A stretch of 64,000 nt of DNA from NCBI GenBank assembly GCA_963701375.1, contig CAVOZT010000003.1:434001-498000 (forward strand), in the 5' to 3' direction. This document shows positions 25,521 through 34,914 of the stretch, in pieces. The number at the start of each line of letters is the position of its first letter. Position 1 is the first letter of the stretch. The notes under the pieces are model-generated. The model worked only from the letters and a program-made list of their open reading frames with translations. It had not been told where the DNA came from and ran no database searches. Position numbers and translations under genes: made by a program. Source of the DNA: CAVXTF01 sp963701375 (GTDB taxonomy: Bacteria; Actinomycetota; Acidimicrobiia; Acidimicrobiales; CAVXTF01).

Positions 25521-26177
25521 GTGAATCGTGTCCAGCGGTCTTACGATGCGGTCGCCGCCACCTACGCGGCCGAGATCAGTTCTGAGCTCGCCGTCAAACC
25601 TCTCGACCGGGCGCTGCTGCAGGCCTTTGCCGAATTGGCGAAGGGCGGTCTTGTAGCCGACATCGGGTGCGGACCTGGTCATGTTTCCGCATTTCTGGCG
25701 GGCCTCGAACTGCAAACGATCGGTGCCGACCTGTCACCCGAGATGTGCTCGTTGGCCCTTCGTGAGACCGGCCTGCAAACGATCGTTGCCGACATGACCT
25801 CCCTGCCGCTCCGTTCGGCCAGCCTGTCGGGAATCGCGTGCATGTACGCAGTCATCCATCTTGGCGCCCGAGATCGCGGAACGGCTTACTCCGAGTTCGC
25901 GAGGGTTGTTCGCCCGGGCGGCCCTGTACTCGTGGCGTTTCATGTGTCCGACGACCAGACACCGCCAGGCGGGACGAGGACCCTCACCACGTGGTGGGGG
26001 CGGGATGTCGAACTGAGATTTCATTTCCTGGACCCCGTTGTCGAAATGTCCAGGATGGCCGCCGCGGGGCTCGAGTTCGTGGCTCGGCTCGACCGTGCAC
26101 CACACCGGGATGTGGAGCATCCGAGCATGCGGTCTTATCTTCTGATGAGAGGCCCGTTCCCGCCAGACGACTCTTGA
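25521..26177 (+). CDS. Class I SAM-dependent methyltransferase
   Basis: 218 residues. Motif I VADIGCGPGHVSAFLAG, followed by GADLSPEM (acidic residue that binds ribose) and VVRPGGPVLVAFH, defines a UbiE/type-11 methyltransferase. It lacks the conserved cysteine set of ArsM, so despite the adjacent ars operon it is unlikely to methylate arsenic. Target unknown. The GTG start has no strong ribosome site. Confidence 0.85.
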   Translation: MNRVQRSYDAVAATYAAEISSELAVKPLDRALLQAFAELAKGGLVADIGCGPGHVSAFLAGLELQTIGADLSPEMCSLALRETGLQTIVADMTSLPLRSASLSGIACMYAVIHLGARDRGTAYSEFARVVRPGGPVLVAFHVSDDQTPPGGTRTLTTWWGRDVELRFHFLDPVVEMSRMAAAGLEFVARLDRAPHRDVEHPSMRSYLLMRGPFPPDDS

Positions 26178-26216
26178 CCCGCGTCAGGGTTGGGTGAGCA
26201 TGGTCGCACGTCGGCG

Positions 26217-26690
26217 TCACAAGTCTCTCTCGTAGACATACATCACCGAGTCGTCGTCACCGTTGACGCGATTCGTAAAGCCCATGCTTTCGTAGAGATG
26301 ACGTGCCGCAACATCGGGTTCGTCGACCGCGATATCCATTGTGTCTGCGCCTCGTTCGCGGGCGTGGCGTACGGCTGCGTCCATCAGGGAGCGGCCGATC
26401 CCCTGTCCTCGCTTACGCGGAACGACGTAGAGCTCTGCCAGGTAACACTCCGCACCGGCGCTCCAGATCGCAAGACGGAACCTGAGAACCGCCACTCCGT
26501 CCGGACCGTCTCCTGCCAACAAGACCACCGTGTCACCGCCATCGAGAAGCTGCCGCACCCGCTGCGCCAGAGCTGAAGGCGTCGGGGTCGGCTCGTCGAA
26601 CTCGCGGTTGAAGTCATGTAGCAGTTCTCCGATCGCCTCGGCGTCATCAAGCCCCGCCTGACGAACTGAAACCCGACTCTCTTTGCTCAC
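26217..26690 (-). CDS. GNAT-family N-acetyltransferase
   Basis: 157 residues. The acetyl-CoA pyrophosphate loop is seen as VVPRKRGQGIGRSLMDAA, preceded by CYLAELYV and followed by ARHLYESMGF, the standard GNAT order. It is convergent with the methyltransferase (39 bases). Substrate unknown; members acetylate small amines, antibiotics or protein N-termini. Confidence 0.88.
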   Translation of the reverse strand: MSKESRVSVRQAGLDDAEAIGELLHDFNREFDEPTPTPSALAQRVRQLLDGGDTVVLLAGDGPDGVAVLRFRLAIWSAGAECYLAELYVVPRKRGQGIGRSLMDAAVRHARERGADTMDIAVDEPDVAARHLYESMGFTNRVNGDDDSVMYVYERDL

Positions 26691-26770
26691 CGCAGCGACT
26701 GTAGCGATGCGTTACGCGAAGGATTTCTCGATCCGTTCCGTCACCCGAGTGCCGGCAACCCAATGCACGA

Positions 26771-27862
26771 TCAGAGGACGTTCTCGAGCGCGTTCGCCCC
26801 ACTGTGGTCGCCCATGGATCCCGTCACATATCCGATCGCATAGCCACCGGACGGGCATGCGCCGCCGTATGCACCTCCGAGCCCGCCCATGCCGAAGCCG
26901 TCGTTGTCGACTCCGAATCCAAGTCCCCATGCGTTGTCGTGCCCGGAGACCCGATCCATCCCCGAACACTGGACGCTGGTCGCATCCTCGAGCAGTCCGG
27001 CCGACAGGATCCGGCCCTCGAGCAGTGCGGCGTACAGCCCCGCTACTCCAGGAGCAGAACCGTGCCCGTTGATTGCGGGTATCTCGGCTCGGCGCCAGGA
27101 GGAACCGTTCACGATCTGACCGTCCTGCGCGCCCGGAGGGTTGGCCATTGCGCGCTGATAGAGATCGGGCCGGCCGATGGCGTTCATCGTCCGGAAGCGG
27201 GCATCGAGTCCCGTTACTTCGACGGCTCTGGCCTGCTCGTCGGAGTCGAGTCCTACGAAGAAATCGAGGCCCAAGGGTCCGCACACCTCCTGTCGGAGAA
27301 ACGACCCCGGCGATCGACCATCCACCCTTCGCACGAGCTCGCCCACGAGGTGCCCGTAGAACAGCGCTGATTCACCATGTGCGCACCCTGGATCCCACGC
27401 AGGCTCCTGCGCTGCGAGGAGTCGACACATCAGATCCCAGTCGTAGAACGCCTCAGTTGGCGCGGGTTCGTCGAGAGCGACTACCCCGGCCTGATGCGAC
27501 AGCACTTGCCGGACTGACGCTGGAGCGCGGAACGCCGGCCAGTAGCGCTGCATGGGCGAATCGAGATCAAGAACCCCGCGCTCTACGAGTAAGAGCGCAC
27601 ACAAAGCCACAAATGGCTTGGTCACCGAGTACGTGTGGACGATGCTGAGACGATCCCAAGCTCGGGTGCTCCCCCTGTCGGCCCATCCGCCGCGGAGATC
27701 GACCACCCAGGCTCCGTCGTACCAGGCCGCCACACCGGCACCAGTGCCGACGAGTTCGTGGACGACCTCGTTGAACACGTCGCGCACAGGCTCGAATCCC
27801 GCCTCGACGATTCCGTCCACCGTAGTCACCGTGACGCCAACATTTTCTCGCTCAGTATGCAA
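26771..27862 (-). CDS. Serine hydrolase of the class C beta-lactamase / EstB family
   Basis: 363 residues. The SxxK motif is YSVTK (about residue 79-83), the second motif appears as FYGHLVGE in the place of YxN, and the third as GGLGGAYG (KTG/HxG position). DLDSPMQRYWPAF is typical of the family. Members include esterases and D-aminopeptidases; true beta-lactamase activity is rare. There is no signal peptide, so it is probably cytoplasmic. A GTG ten codons in is an alternative start. Confidence 0.85.
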   Translation of the reverse strand: MHTERENVGVTVTTVDGIVEAGFEPVRDVFNEVVHELVGTGAGVAAWYDGAWVVDLRGGWADRGSTRAWDRLSIVHTYSVTKPFVALCALLLVERGVLDLDSPMQRYWPAFRAPASVRQVLSHQAGVVALDEPAPTEAFYDWDLMCRLLAAQEPAWDPGCAHGESALFYGHLVGELVRRVDGRSPGSFLRQEVCGPLGLDFFVGLDSDEQARAVEVTGLDARFRTMNAIGRPDLYQRAMANPPGAQDGQIVNGSSWRRAEIPAINGHGSAPGVAGLYAALLEGRILSAGLLEDATSVQCSGMDRVSGHDNAWGLGFGVDNDGFGMGGLGGAYGGACPSGGYAIGYVTGSMGDHSGANALENVL

Positions 27863-27891
27863 CGCAATTCCGTCATGCTCCGCGTCGGCGG

Positions 27892-28632
27892 CTACTCGGC
27901 GCCGACGACAATGAAGTTCTGGTTGACAAAGACGTGGTGTGGCCAGTTGACGCCGATGTAATGGACGTTGTACTCGCCGTTGCTCAGCTTCACGACGCGG
28001 TCGACTATGCCCCCCGGGTAGGCGGCCAGCGCAGCTTCCGTCGCCTTGTTCGCTTCCGTGCCACTGACGATCGTGCCCGACCCCTGACTGAAGTCTGTCG
28101 GGATCTGACCGACCTGCTTTGAAGTGGCCGGCGCGCCAGGCTGGAAGGGGATGACCTTTGCCGCCGAGGACGTCGCAGATCCGCCGCCGGCCGGTTGCAC
28201 TATGACTTGCGTGGCAGTGATGGTCGTTCCGTTCGTAGTCCCAAGTACGAGGACGCTTTGACCCGCAGTAATGGCACTCGCCGAGACCGAGGTCGTCCCT
28301 CTTTGGTACGTCGTGGAGGCCACCTCGTCGACGATCACCTTCTGACCCGCAGATGTCGACATTGTGAAACTCGGCGTGGAAACGCTGCCGATAGTGCCGG
28401 ACGCTCCCCCTGACGCGGGCCCTGACCGAGCGTTCGATCCCCTGCCGCCTCCTAGACCGTTAGAGGAGCCGGCGCCGGGCACGACGTGGCTGGCAGTTGC
28501 CGAAGAAGACGTGGTGAGACCTACGGAAAGTCCGATCACCGAACATATGACCGCCGCGGCCACGATCCATCTACTCTTTCTGTTCGACAGCAGTCGTCGT
28601 ACTTTCGACGGACGACTCTCGTAATCGTTCAC
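27892..28632 (-). CDS. Exported protein with DUF5666-like and PepSY-like segments
   Basis: 246 residues from the GTG at 28632, chosen for the GAGGAG seven bases upstream. A membrane segment (SRWIVAAAVICSVIGLSVG, about 18-38) is followed by a Ser/Gly-rich linker. A beta-rich region, from VIVDEVASTTY to TTITATQVIVQP, resembles DUF5666. The final part (NKATEAALAAYPGGIVDRV...YNVHYIGV) resembles PepSY. PepSY modules are thought to modulate proteases or bind metal-related ligands at the envelope. Function is unknown, and the domain names are judged by eye. Confidence 0.65.
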   Translation of the reverse strand: MNDYESRPSKVRRLLSNRKSRWIVAAAVICSVIGLSVGLTTSSSATASHVVPGAGSSNGLGGGRGSNARSGPASGGASGTIGSVSTPSFTMSTSAGQKVIVDEVASTTYQRGTTSVSASAITAGQSVLVLGTTNGTTITATQVIVQPAGGGSATSSAAKVIPFQPGAPATSKQVGQIPTDFSQGSGTIVSGTEANKATEAALAAYPGGIVDRVVKLSNGEYNVHYIGVNWPHHVFVNQNFIVVGAE

Positions 28633-28737
28633 GATGTTGCTCCTCTTGTTCAGGCTTATACGAGGAGAGTGCCGGCCGTTCATGTGAGGTCTCTGTACGC
28701 CGCCTGTGATGGAAGCGTGAGACCGTAGGGTGAAGCG

Positions 28738-29301
28738 ATGACCGACAGCGACTACCCGTGGGAACCACCGCTTGCCGGCACCGAGGCCCAACACCTCACC
28801 GGCGCCCTCGACCGCCTACGTACGACATTCCGCTGGAAGGCCGACGGCCTCAATTCGGCCGGGTTGCAAGCCCGGATCGGCGCGTCCGCGTTGACACTGG
28901 GTGGGCTGCTCAAGCATCTCGCGAGAGTCGAGGACGAAATCTTCACTGTGAAGCTCACGGGGAACCCCATTGGGGCACCGTGGGACAGCATCGACTGGGG
29001 TGGCGAGGACGACCCGGAGTTCGCCTCCGCTGCCGAAGACTCGCCCGAACAGCTCTACTCACTTTGGGACGGCGCCGTCGCGCGCTCCCGCGCCCAACTC
29101 ACCGCGGCCCTGGCGGGAGGTGGTCCCGACCAGCTCGTCCATATGGCAGCGCCCGATGGCCGTCGCGCAAGCCTTCGCCGGCTCCTGTGCGACCTGATCG
29201 AGGAGTACGGGCGCCACACCGGCCATGCCGATCTGCTGCGCGAGGCAGTCAACGGACGCGTCGGCGAGGACCCCCCGGCCCGTTGGCACCCGGTCGGTTG
29301 A
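28738..29301 (+). CDS. DinB/DUF664 family protein
   Basis: 187 residues. A four-helix bundle is suggested by LGGLLKHLARVEDEIF and the C-terminal LIEEYGRHTGHADLLREAVNG; the histidines are the expected metal ligands. Actinobacterial members include mycothiol-dependent S-transferases and maleylpyruvate isomerases. It is convergent with the aldehyde dehydrogenase (21 bases). Confidence 0.83.
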   Translation: MTDSDYPWEPPLAGTEAQHLTGALDRLRTTFRWKADGLNSAGLQARIGASALTLGGLLKHLARVEDEIFTVKLTGNPIGAPWDSIDWGGEDDPEFASAAEDSPEQLYSLWDGAVARSRAQLTAALAGGGPDQLVHMAAPDGRRASLRRLLCDLIEEYGRHTGHADLLREAVNGRVGEDPPARWHPVG

Positions 29302-29322
29302 GCGTGTCAACGGCACTCAAAA

Positions 29323-30742
29323 TCATTCGCTAGCGATACTTCGATCCTGCCGCGGGCCATCGGCTTTGTTCACGACCACCGTATGAAAGTCGACGAACTC
29401 GAACAGACCGTGGTGGGACAGCTCGCGCCCGTAACCGGAGTCCTTGACGCCCCCGAATGGAAGACGGGGATCGGACACGGTCATACCGTTCACCGCTGTG
29501 TGACCGGCTTCGAGGCGGGTCGCAACGGCTTGTCCGCTTTCGAGATTCGATGTCCACACAGCGCTGCCGAGCCCATAAGAGGTGTTGTTTGCGATCGCCA
29601 CCGCCTCGTCGCGGTCTCTGGCTCGCAGGATGGGGACGGCAGGACCGAAGACCTCCTCCTCGAGCACCGGCATCCCCGGCGCGACGTTGTCGAGGACGGT
29701 CGGCTCGTAGTAGAAGCCGGGCCGGTCCGGAACTCGACCCCCGATGAGGATTCTTGCGCCGAGGGCTACGGATTCGCGGACCTGACGCTCGACCGCATCG
29801 CGAAGGTCTATACGCGCGAGCGGTCCGATGGTTACCTCTTCTTTCATAGGGTCGCCGAGTCGCAGCGCACGCACGTTGTCGAGGAACTTCTCGGTGAACT
29901 CATCGGCAATCGTCTCCTCCAAGACAAGGCGCTTGGCGGCGATGCAGGACTGCCCGGTGTTCTGGAACCGACTGCGTGCCCCCCACGCTGCGGCCTCGTC
30001 GAGGTCCGCGTCAGCAAGGACGACGAAAGCGTCGCTCCCACCGAGTTCCATCACAGTTTTCTTGAGCGCACGGCCTGCCAGAGCTGCCACCGACCGACCA
30101 GCGCGCGTCGATCCAGTCAATGTAACGGCCGACACTCGATCGTCAGCGATAATCGCCGCAGCGACGTCGGCCGTCTGCTCCACCCCCACTACGACCGCGG
30201 AAAACGTCGCATCAGGCAGACCAGCAGCGCCGGTCGCGTCGGCTAGAGCGAGCGCGCACCCGGTCGTCGAAGGCGCGTGCTTCAACACGACGCTATTTCC
30301 CGCCGCAAGCGCCGGGGCAAGCGCACGGATCACCTGCCAATACGGAAAATTCCACGGCATGATCGCAAAGAGAACGCCGAGTGGTTGCGGGACCACAAAG
30401 GCCCGTTCCGCTTCGGTCTCGACCACCTCGGGCACGAGAAGCGCCGGCGCGTGCCTCGCATACCAGTCGCAGGCGACCGCGCACTTTTCGACCTCAGCAC
30501 GGCTTTCCAAAACGGGTTTTCCCATTTCCGTCGTCGCGAGAGCGGCGAGGACCTCTTTCTGCTCGCGCAGAACGCTCGCCAGCCGCCGCAAACCCTGCGC
30601 GCGCTCTTCAGGTGACGTCTGCCTCCAAAATCTGGCGGCCGATCGCGCCCGATCGAGTATCGAGTTCAGTTCTTCGAGAGTGGTCTCCTCGTAGGTCGCG
30701 ATCGGTCGGCCAGTCGAACGGGTCGATCGTCGTGATGCTCAC
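29323..30742 (-). CDS. NAD(P)-dependent aldehyde dehydrogenase (succinate-semialdehyde dehydrogenase type), one-base frame shift
   Basis: About 472 residues after repair. The fold is clear: IMPWNFPYWQ, LTGSTRAG, the general base in ELGGSD, the catalytic cysteine in NTGQSCIAAKR and PFGGVKDSGYG. The short loop and missing N-terminal extension suit the SSADH group. The real start is a GTG at 30740-30742 overlapping the thiolase stop (GTGA). The frame changes at codon 10: removing the base at 30715 turns the junction into the expected DPFTGRPIATYEE. It should oxidise an aldehyde in the thiolase/OsmC operon. Confidence 0.84.
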
Positions 30743-31977
30743 TTCGCCTCGGTGTTCTCGAGCACCATGGCGACCCCCTGGCCGGAGCCCACGCAGACAC
30801 CCAGCACTCCGTAGCGCACCTGGCGAAGGTGAAGTTCGGTCGCCAACGTCAAGACATAGCGAGTACCCGAAGACCCAAACGGATGACCGATGGCGACGGC
30901 ACCCCCGTTGGGGTTCAGGCGCTCGTCGGGGACTTCGAATCCATCGAGCTGCTTGGGAAGCTCTCTCAACACTCCGAGCGCCTGAGCTGAAAAAGCCTCG
31001 TGCACCTCCCACATATCCACCTCGGTGGGTGACAGGCCGGCTCGCGCTAGCGCCTTAGGAATCGCGAACGCCGGCGCGATCCCCATGAACAGCGGGTCAA
31101 GCGCGTACGTCGCCGACAAGACCACTCGCGCCAGTGGTTCGATTCCCAGATCTTCGACCGCAGCGTCGCTGGCGAGGACCACGGCGCTGGCTCCGTCGCT
31201 CAGCGGCGAGGAGTTGCCGGCTGTCATTTGGGTCGTGTTTGGCTGAGGAGGAAGGGCGGCCAACTTCTCGGCGGTCGTGTCTCCACGGATCATCTCGTCG
31301 TGTTCGAAGGTTCGGCTCGGGGTCTTGCGGGTCCCAGGTATCTCCACTGGATGGATCTCCATCGCGAGCCGACCCGAGTCACGAGCCGCCGCTGCATGCG
31401 TGTGGGAACGCAAGGCAAAGGCGTCAATCTCCTCACGAGTCAGGCCGTAGCGGTCGGCCACATTCTGCGCCGTCTTGATCATCTCCACGTAGGCATTTCG
31501 CGCCAAGAGGATCGGGTTCGGCGGCCCGCCTGCGCCCGCCCACATGGTGTCCAACAGGAAAATCGGGCCCCGCGGGCTGAAAGGCGCGTCCCCCTTCATC
31601 TGAGCCCATCCCGAACGCGACATGGATTCGACCCCGCCCGCGAGCCCAATGCCGAGTTCGTTAGCGCGAATGGCATGTGCGATATTGATGGCGCCGGTGA
31701 GCGAAGAAGCGCAGAAACGGTTGACGGTGACTGCCGGCACCGAATCCGGGAAGCCTGCTGCCAGCGCTCCCCACCGTGCGACGTCCCCCATCCCCTCATG
31801 AGCAGGATTGACACAGCCGGCGGTGATGTCCTCGATCAGGTCCAGTGAGACTCCGACCCGGGCGCACGCCTCCACCATCGTCTGGCCCAACAGGTCGTCG
31901 GTCCGCAGATGTGACAGTGATCCTCCGTACCGTCCAACTGGCGTGCGGACACCACCAAGAATGAATGCTTCGGTCAC
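30739..31977 (-). CDS. Thiolase (acetyl-CoA C-acyltransferase)
   Basis: 412 residues from the GTG at 31977, which overlaps the OsmC stop (GTGA). The active-site cysteine lies in NRFCASSLTG; then GGVESMSR, the histidine in NPNGGAVAIGHPFGSSG and the second cysteine in GVCVGSGQG. It is a degradative-type thiolase that splits beta-ketoacyl-CoA. It is distinct from the thiolase at 53138-54316. It is coupled both upstream and downstream, so the three genes form one translational unit. Confidence 0.9.
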   Translation of the reverse strand: MTEAFILGGVRTPVGRYGGSLSHLRTDDLLGQTMVEACARVGVSLDLIEDITAGCVNPAHEGMGDVARWGALAAGFPDSVPAVTVNRFCASSLTGAINIAHAIRANELGIGLAGGVESMSRSGWAQMKGDAPFSPRGPIFLLDTMWAGAGGPPNPILLARNAYVEMIKTAQNVADRYGLTREEIDAFALRSHTHAAAARDSGRLAMEIHPVEIPGTRKTPSRTFEHDEMIRGDTTAEKLAALPPQPNTTQMTAGNSSPLSDGASAVVLASDAAVEDLGIEPLARVVLSATYALDPLFMGIAPAFAIPKALARAGLSPTEVDMWEVHEAFSAQALGVLRELPKQLDGFEVPDERLNPNGGAVAIGHPFGSSGTRYVLTLATELHLRQVRYGVLGVCVGSGQGVAMVLENTEAK

Positions 31978-32400
31978 CCGACGAGAGATGCTTCGAGGGT
32001 GATTTCGGGAACGCCCGCCAAGGCTCTGCTCACTGGACAACCCGCCTTCGCCGTCTCCGCGTACTCGGCGAATTTGGCTTCGTCAACTCCCGGCACTCGC
32101 CCAACCGTTACAAGCGCGATTTTGGTGATAGTCGGCGTTCCTTCAACCGGTCTCAGTGTCACACTTGCTTCTGTATGAATGGAGTCAGAAGGACTGCCTG
32201 CCTGAGCAAGGATGCTGGCAAGAGCCATCGAGAAGCAGGCTGCGTGGGCAGCTGCAATCAGCTGTTCGGGGTTGGATCCCGGGCCGTCTTCAAAGCGAGA
32301 CTTGTATGTGTAACCCCCATTGATCGTGTCACCTGCAGTGAACGTTCCCCGTACCCGTCGGTATGTCACCTTTCCATTCAGCGCTTCCCTTTGCCGGCAT
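31974..32400 (-). CDS. OsmC/Ohr-family peroxiredoxin-like protein, one-base frame shift
   Basis: The OsmC core YKSRFEDGPGSNPEQLIAAA, HAACFSMALA and a late TAKAGCPVSRAL supply the two redox cysteines that reduce organic hydroperoxides. The correct start is the ATG at 32400, with AAGGAGG perfectly placed upstream, giving MPAKGSAEWKGDIPTGTG. That frame ends early; deleting one C from CCCC at 32347-32350 carries it into the conserved part and gives about 141 residues, the family length. First gene of the OsmC-thiolase-aldehyde dehydrogenase operon. Confidence 0.82.
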
Positions 32401-32650
32401 CTTTCCCTCCTTGGTACTCCTGTTCCGGATCGTCGATCCTCGTTCCAGGAGGACGATATGCCGTGCGACGCGCCCGCAATCCGCTCTGCCCTTGAGTTCT
32501 GCAAGAGCGTTCGAACTTTTGGCATCGACACGCGAGCGGGCTGCGCACCGGCGAAGTCGAAATCATCAGAGGCGAGATCGGAGGTGCAGCCATACACATT
32601 GGCGCCAGGGACCTGAAATCTCTCTGCCGTAAAGGTTTGAGCGATCTTCT

Positions 32651-32776
32651 GAGCTGCGCAGAGAGCGGTCCGGAGTCGGCGTAGCGACGATCTGATCGTC
32701 GTTTAGACCATGGCGGGCACCGTTATCTTCTTGAGGTCATCGGTGAAATCGGTCTGGGAGAAGGCGGCCTTATCCG
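32651..32776 (-). pseudogene. Haloperoxidase-like alpha/beta hydrolase remnant
   Basis: Downstream of the SDR stop, one frame reads KAAFSQTDFTDDLKKITVPAM, another HGLNDDQIV, and a third YADSGPLSAQL. In order, they reproduce the C-terminal third of cofactor-free haloperoxidases (FSETDFTEDLKK...HGDDDQIV...ADSAPLSA). At least two frame changes and a stop lie within about 125 bases, and no N-terminal half is present. It is a decayed fragment rather than a gene with one indel. The rest of 32401-32769 (about 370 bases without an intact gene) holds nothing I recognise. Confidence 0.6.
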
Positions 32777-33468
32777 CCGGTGAAGCGAAACTCCGACTGC
32801 CAGGGATCGTCGGAATGAACAACCTCCCAGTACCGCTTTGCGATGTTCTCGGGATCGAAAGCGGTCCCCGCAACGATCTGCCCGGCGATCGTCAATGTCG
32901 CCACCCGGATGCCATCGGGCTCCAAATCGGCTCCAAGCATGGTGGCAGCGGATCGTAGAGCCGCTTTACCGAGGGAAACCGTCGCGAGGGCCGGGATCGG
33001 ATGATCTGCGAATCCGCCACCCGTCACAATGATGGTGCCGGCGCCGCCCACCCGCATGATTGGGGCGGCGACCTGCGAAACCACGATGGCTCCGATTACG
33101 TCAACCGCGTAAGCCGTCTGCAAGTGCTCGACGCTCGAACTAAGCAGCTTGTCAGGAGCTCCCATGACCGCGTTGTAGATGATAAGCCCGGGCGCACCAG
33201 GCTTGTTATAGAGCTCGGCCATCCGGGCCCGCAGACCTTCAGGGTCGCTGGCGTCCGCCGTGACGGTGTCTATCTGCGCTCCCGTCTCAGCCAAGCTGTC
33301 AGCGAGATCTTCGAGTCCATCTTTGTTGCGAGCCACCAAGGTCACTCGATAGCCGCCTTCGGCGAAGTGACGGGCCACGGCCATTCCAAGACCCGGGCCG
33401 GCACCCACAAGGAGCAGGTGGCGGTTGTCAATCGAGGAGCCGGAGTCCCGTAGAGAATCGTCGGGCAT
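32770..33468 (-). CDS. SDR-fold protein lacking the catalytic tyrosine
   Basis: 232 residues from the ATG at 33468 (AAAGGAAG upstream). The Rossmann motif is atypical, LVGAGPGLGMAVARHF, and VTADASDP and IIYNAVMG follow. At the catalytic position the sequence is ATVSLGKAALRS: the lysine is kept but the tyrosine four residues earlier is a valine. The usual catalytic serine region reads IVTGGGF. It therefore belongs to the atypical/divergent SDR group and may bind NAD(P) without classical dehydrogenase chemistry. It is flanked on both sides by gene remnants. Confidence 0.75.
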   Translation of the reverse strand: MPDDSLRDSGSSIDNRHLLLVGAGPGLGMAVARHFAEGGYRVTLVARNKDGLEDLADSLAETGAQIDTVTADASDPEGLRARMAELYNKPGAPGLIIYNAVMGAPDKLLSSSVEHLQTAYAVDVIGAIVVSQVAAPIMRVGGAGTIIVTGGGFADHPIPALATVSLGKAALRSAATMLGADLEPDGIRVATLTIAGQIVAGTAFDPENIAKRYWEVVHSDDPWQSEFRFTGG

Positions 33469-33600
33469 GACTCTGCTTCCTTTCGCGAACGTCCTCGGAG
33501 GTGGCGTTCTCATCTTCTTCTATTCGGGACGCGCTCGCATCTAGGAAACGCCGAGTCGGCTGAGTCCGTAACACTCGACCGGTTGGGAAGGCTCGACGAA

Positions 33601-33720
33601 TCAGCCGGATGCGACACGCACTCGCAGATCGTGTCGCGCCTGTTCGTCGAGTTCGACCCGCGACGCTGCGAGATTCTCGGCAAGGTGCCGGATGGACGCT
33701 GTGCCGGGGATCAACAAGTA
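33601..33720 (-). pseudogene. C-terminal fragment of an aldo/keto reductase
   Basis: Directly after the PhyH stop codon (33721-33723) and in the same frame, about 38 codons read LLIPGTASIRHLAENLAASRVELDEQA, broken here into recognisable parts: the IPGT phosphate-binding motif, the RHLAENLAA helix and the VELDEQ helix of aldo/keto reductases. It ends at a TGA at 33601. The first 250 or so residues of such an enzyme are missing, so it is a deletion remnant fused behind PhyH. Confidence 0.62.
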
Positions 33721-34699
33721 CTAGTGGTGCGTCGCCGACCCTCCGTTTCGTGACGGGCGGTATGGAGGATCGAGCGCGACTCTAGGAGATCCAGCGGCCT
33801 GCCGGATCTGGAGTTCGTGCCGGGCGAGAAGCTCGACCGGGTCTTGCATGCGCACCATACCGAGGTAGCCACCGCCACGGGGGATGCTGTCGTGAACGGC
33901 GTAGCCAAGCAGTTCCTGGGCTTGGCGGGGGAGCTTGGCTGCGATTGTCGGTGGAACCGAAAGAGTAATTGTTCTCCTCGGTCCGAAGCCATCCCAGGCA
34001 GTAACTGAGGTGGGCCCCCCGGCGAGGGATCTCCGTGGTGTTGGACCCTCCAGCATGGATGGTCCCTCCCGTGTAGACCACAGCAGAGCCAGCAGGCATC
34101 TCCGCGTACGCGATCTGCTCCTCTGTCTTTGGCAGGTGTGCGAACTGCTCAGCCGGCAGCAGGCTCCGGTCAGGCCAGCGATGGCTGCCGGGGACGATGC
34201 GTGTGCCGCCGTTCTCACGAGTGAAGTCGACGAAGGCGATTACGGCCGCCACCTGCAGCTCAGGCGCTGGCCTGGGCACGTCACTCCAGACCGCTTCGTC
34301 ACGGTGGAGCAATTGCTTCTCCGCCCCTGGTCCCCGTTGGAGGAGGTGGCCGAGATTGAGTTGGTAGCGCGCGCACGACGGAAGGAGGATTCGGTCGCAG
34401 ATTGCCAAAAGCAGCGGATGGCACATCACCTCGGTGGCGAACGTCGGCGAGAGGGCGCAGGCACCCGTGACCTGCTTAGTGCGGGGACCGTGGAACGCCT
34501 TCATTATCGGGTTGAACAGTTCCGCGTCGGGATCAACGGCGTCGAGGACTGCCCCGACTTCGTCGTTGACCCGGGCGACGACTTCGGTCCTGAGCAGCCC
34601 CTCGAGGATCACCGCCCCGTCACGCTCGATGATGGCGTGGACGGCGTCGGGGTCCGCGGTCAGAGCGTGAAAGCGTTCGATTGTGACCGTGGCAGTCAT
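33721..34699 (-). CDS. Phytanoyl-CoA dioxygenase (PhyH) family protein, one-base frame shift
   Basis: About 325 residues after repair. Iron ligands: H and D in LLHRDEAVW, and the distal histidine in GGTIHAGGSN; the arginine is in RRGAHLSYCLGW. A 2-oxoglutarate-dependent hydroxylase is expected. After ENNY the frame changes; removing one A at about 33964 gives the natural continuation LSVPPTIAAKLPRQAQEL. It differs strongly from the PhyH gene at 1-876. Start is the ATG at 34699. The unusual C-terminus runs up against an aldo/keto reductase remnant. Confidence 0.8.
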
Positions 34700-34914
34700 A
34701 AGAGCAGAGCATCCTTTCTTGGCAGTGTGCCAACGCTAACGTTTATCGCCACGAGCTGGCCGCCTCTGAGCGCGCGGAGTGGTAACGGAGTCTGAGGTGC
34801 GAGGTGCGCTGCAATCCCGGGTAGCCGCGAGCCGGCGAAGTGGGACAGCGCGCGTCGGCCTTGTAGTACTTAGCCGTGCGTCCGCCAGCAACCAAGGAAA
34901 GCGAGGTCGCTGAA

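Noticed and set aside
25521..26177. ArsM arsenite methyltransferase next to the ars operon
   Set aside because: The conserved cysteines of ArsM are missing, and the gene is 75 bases away with its own start.
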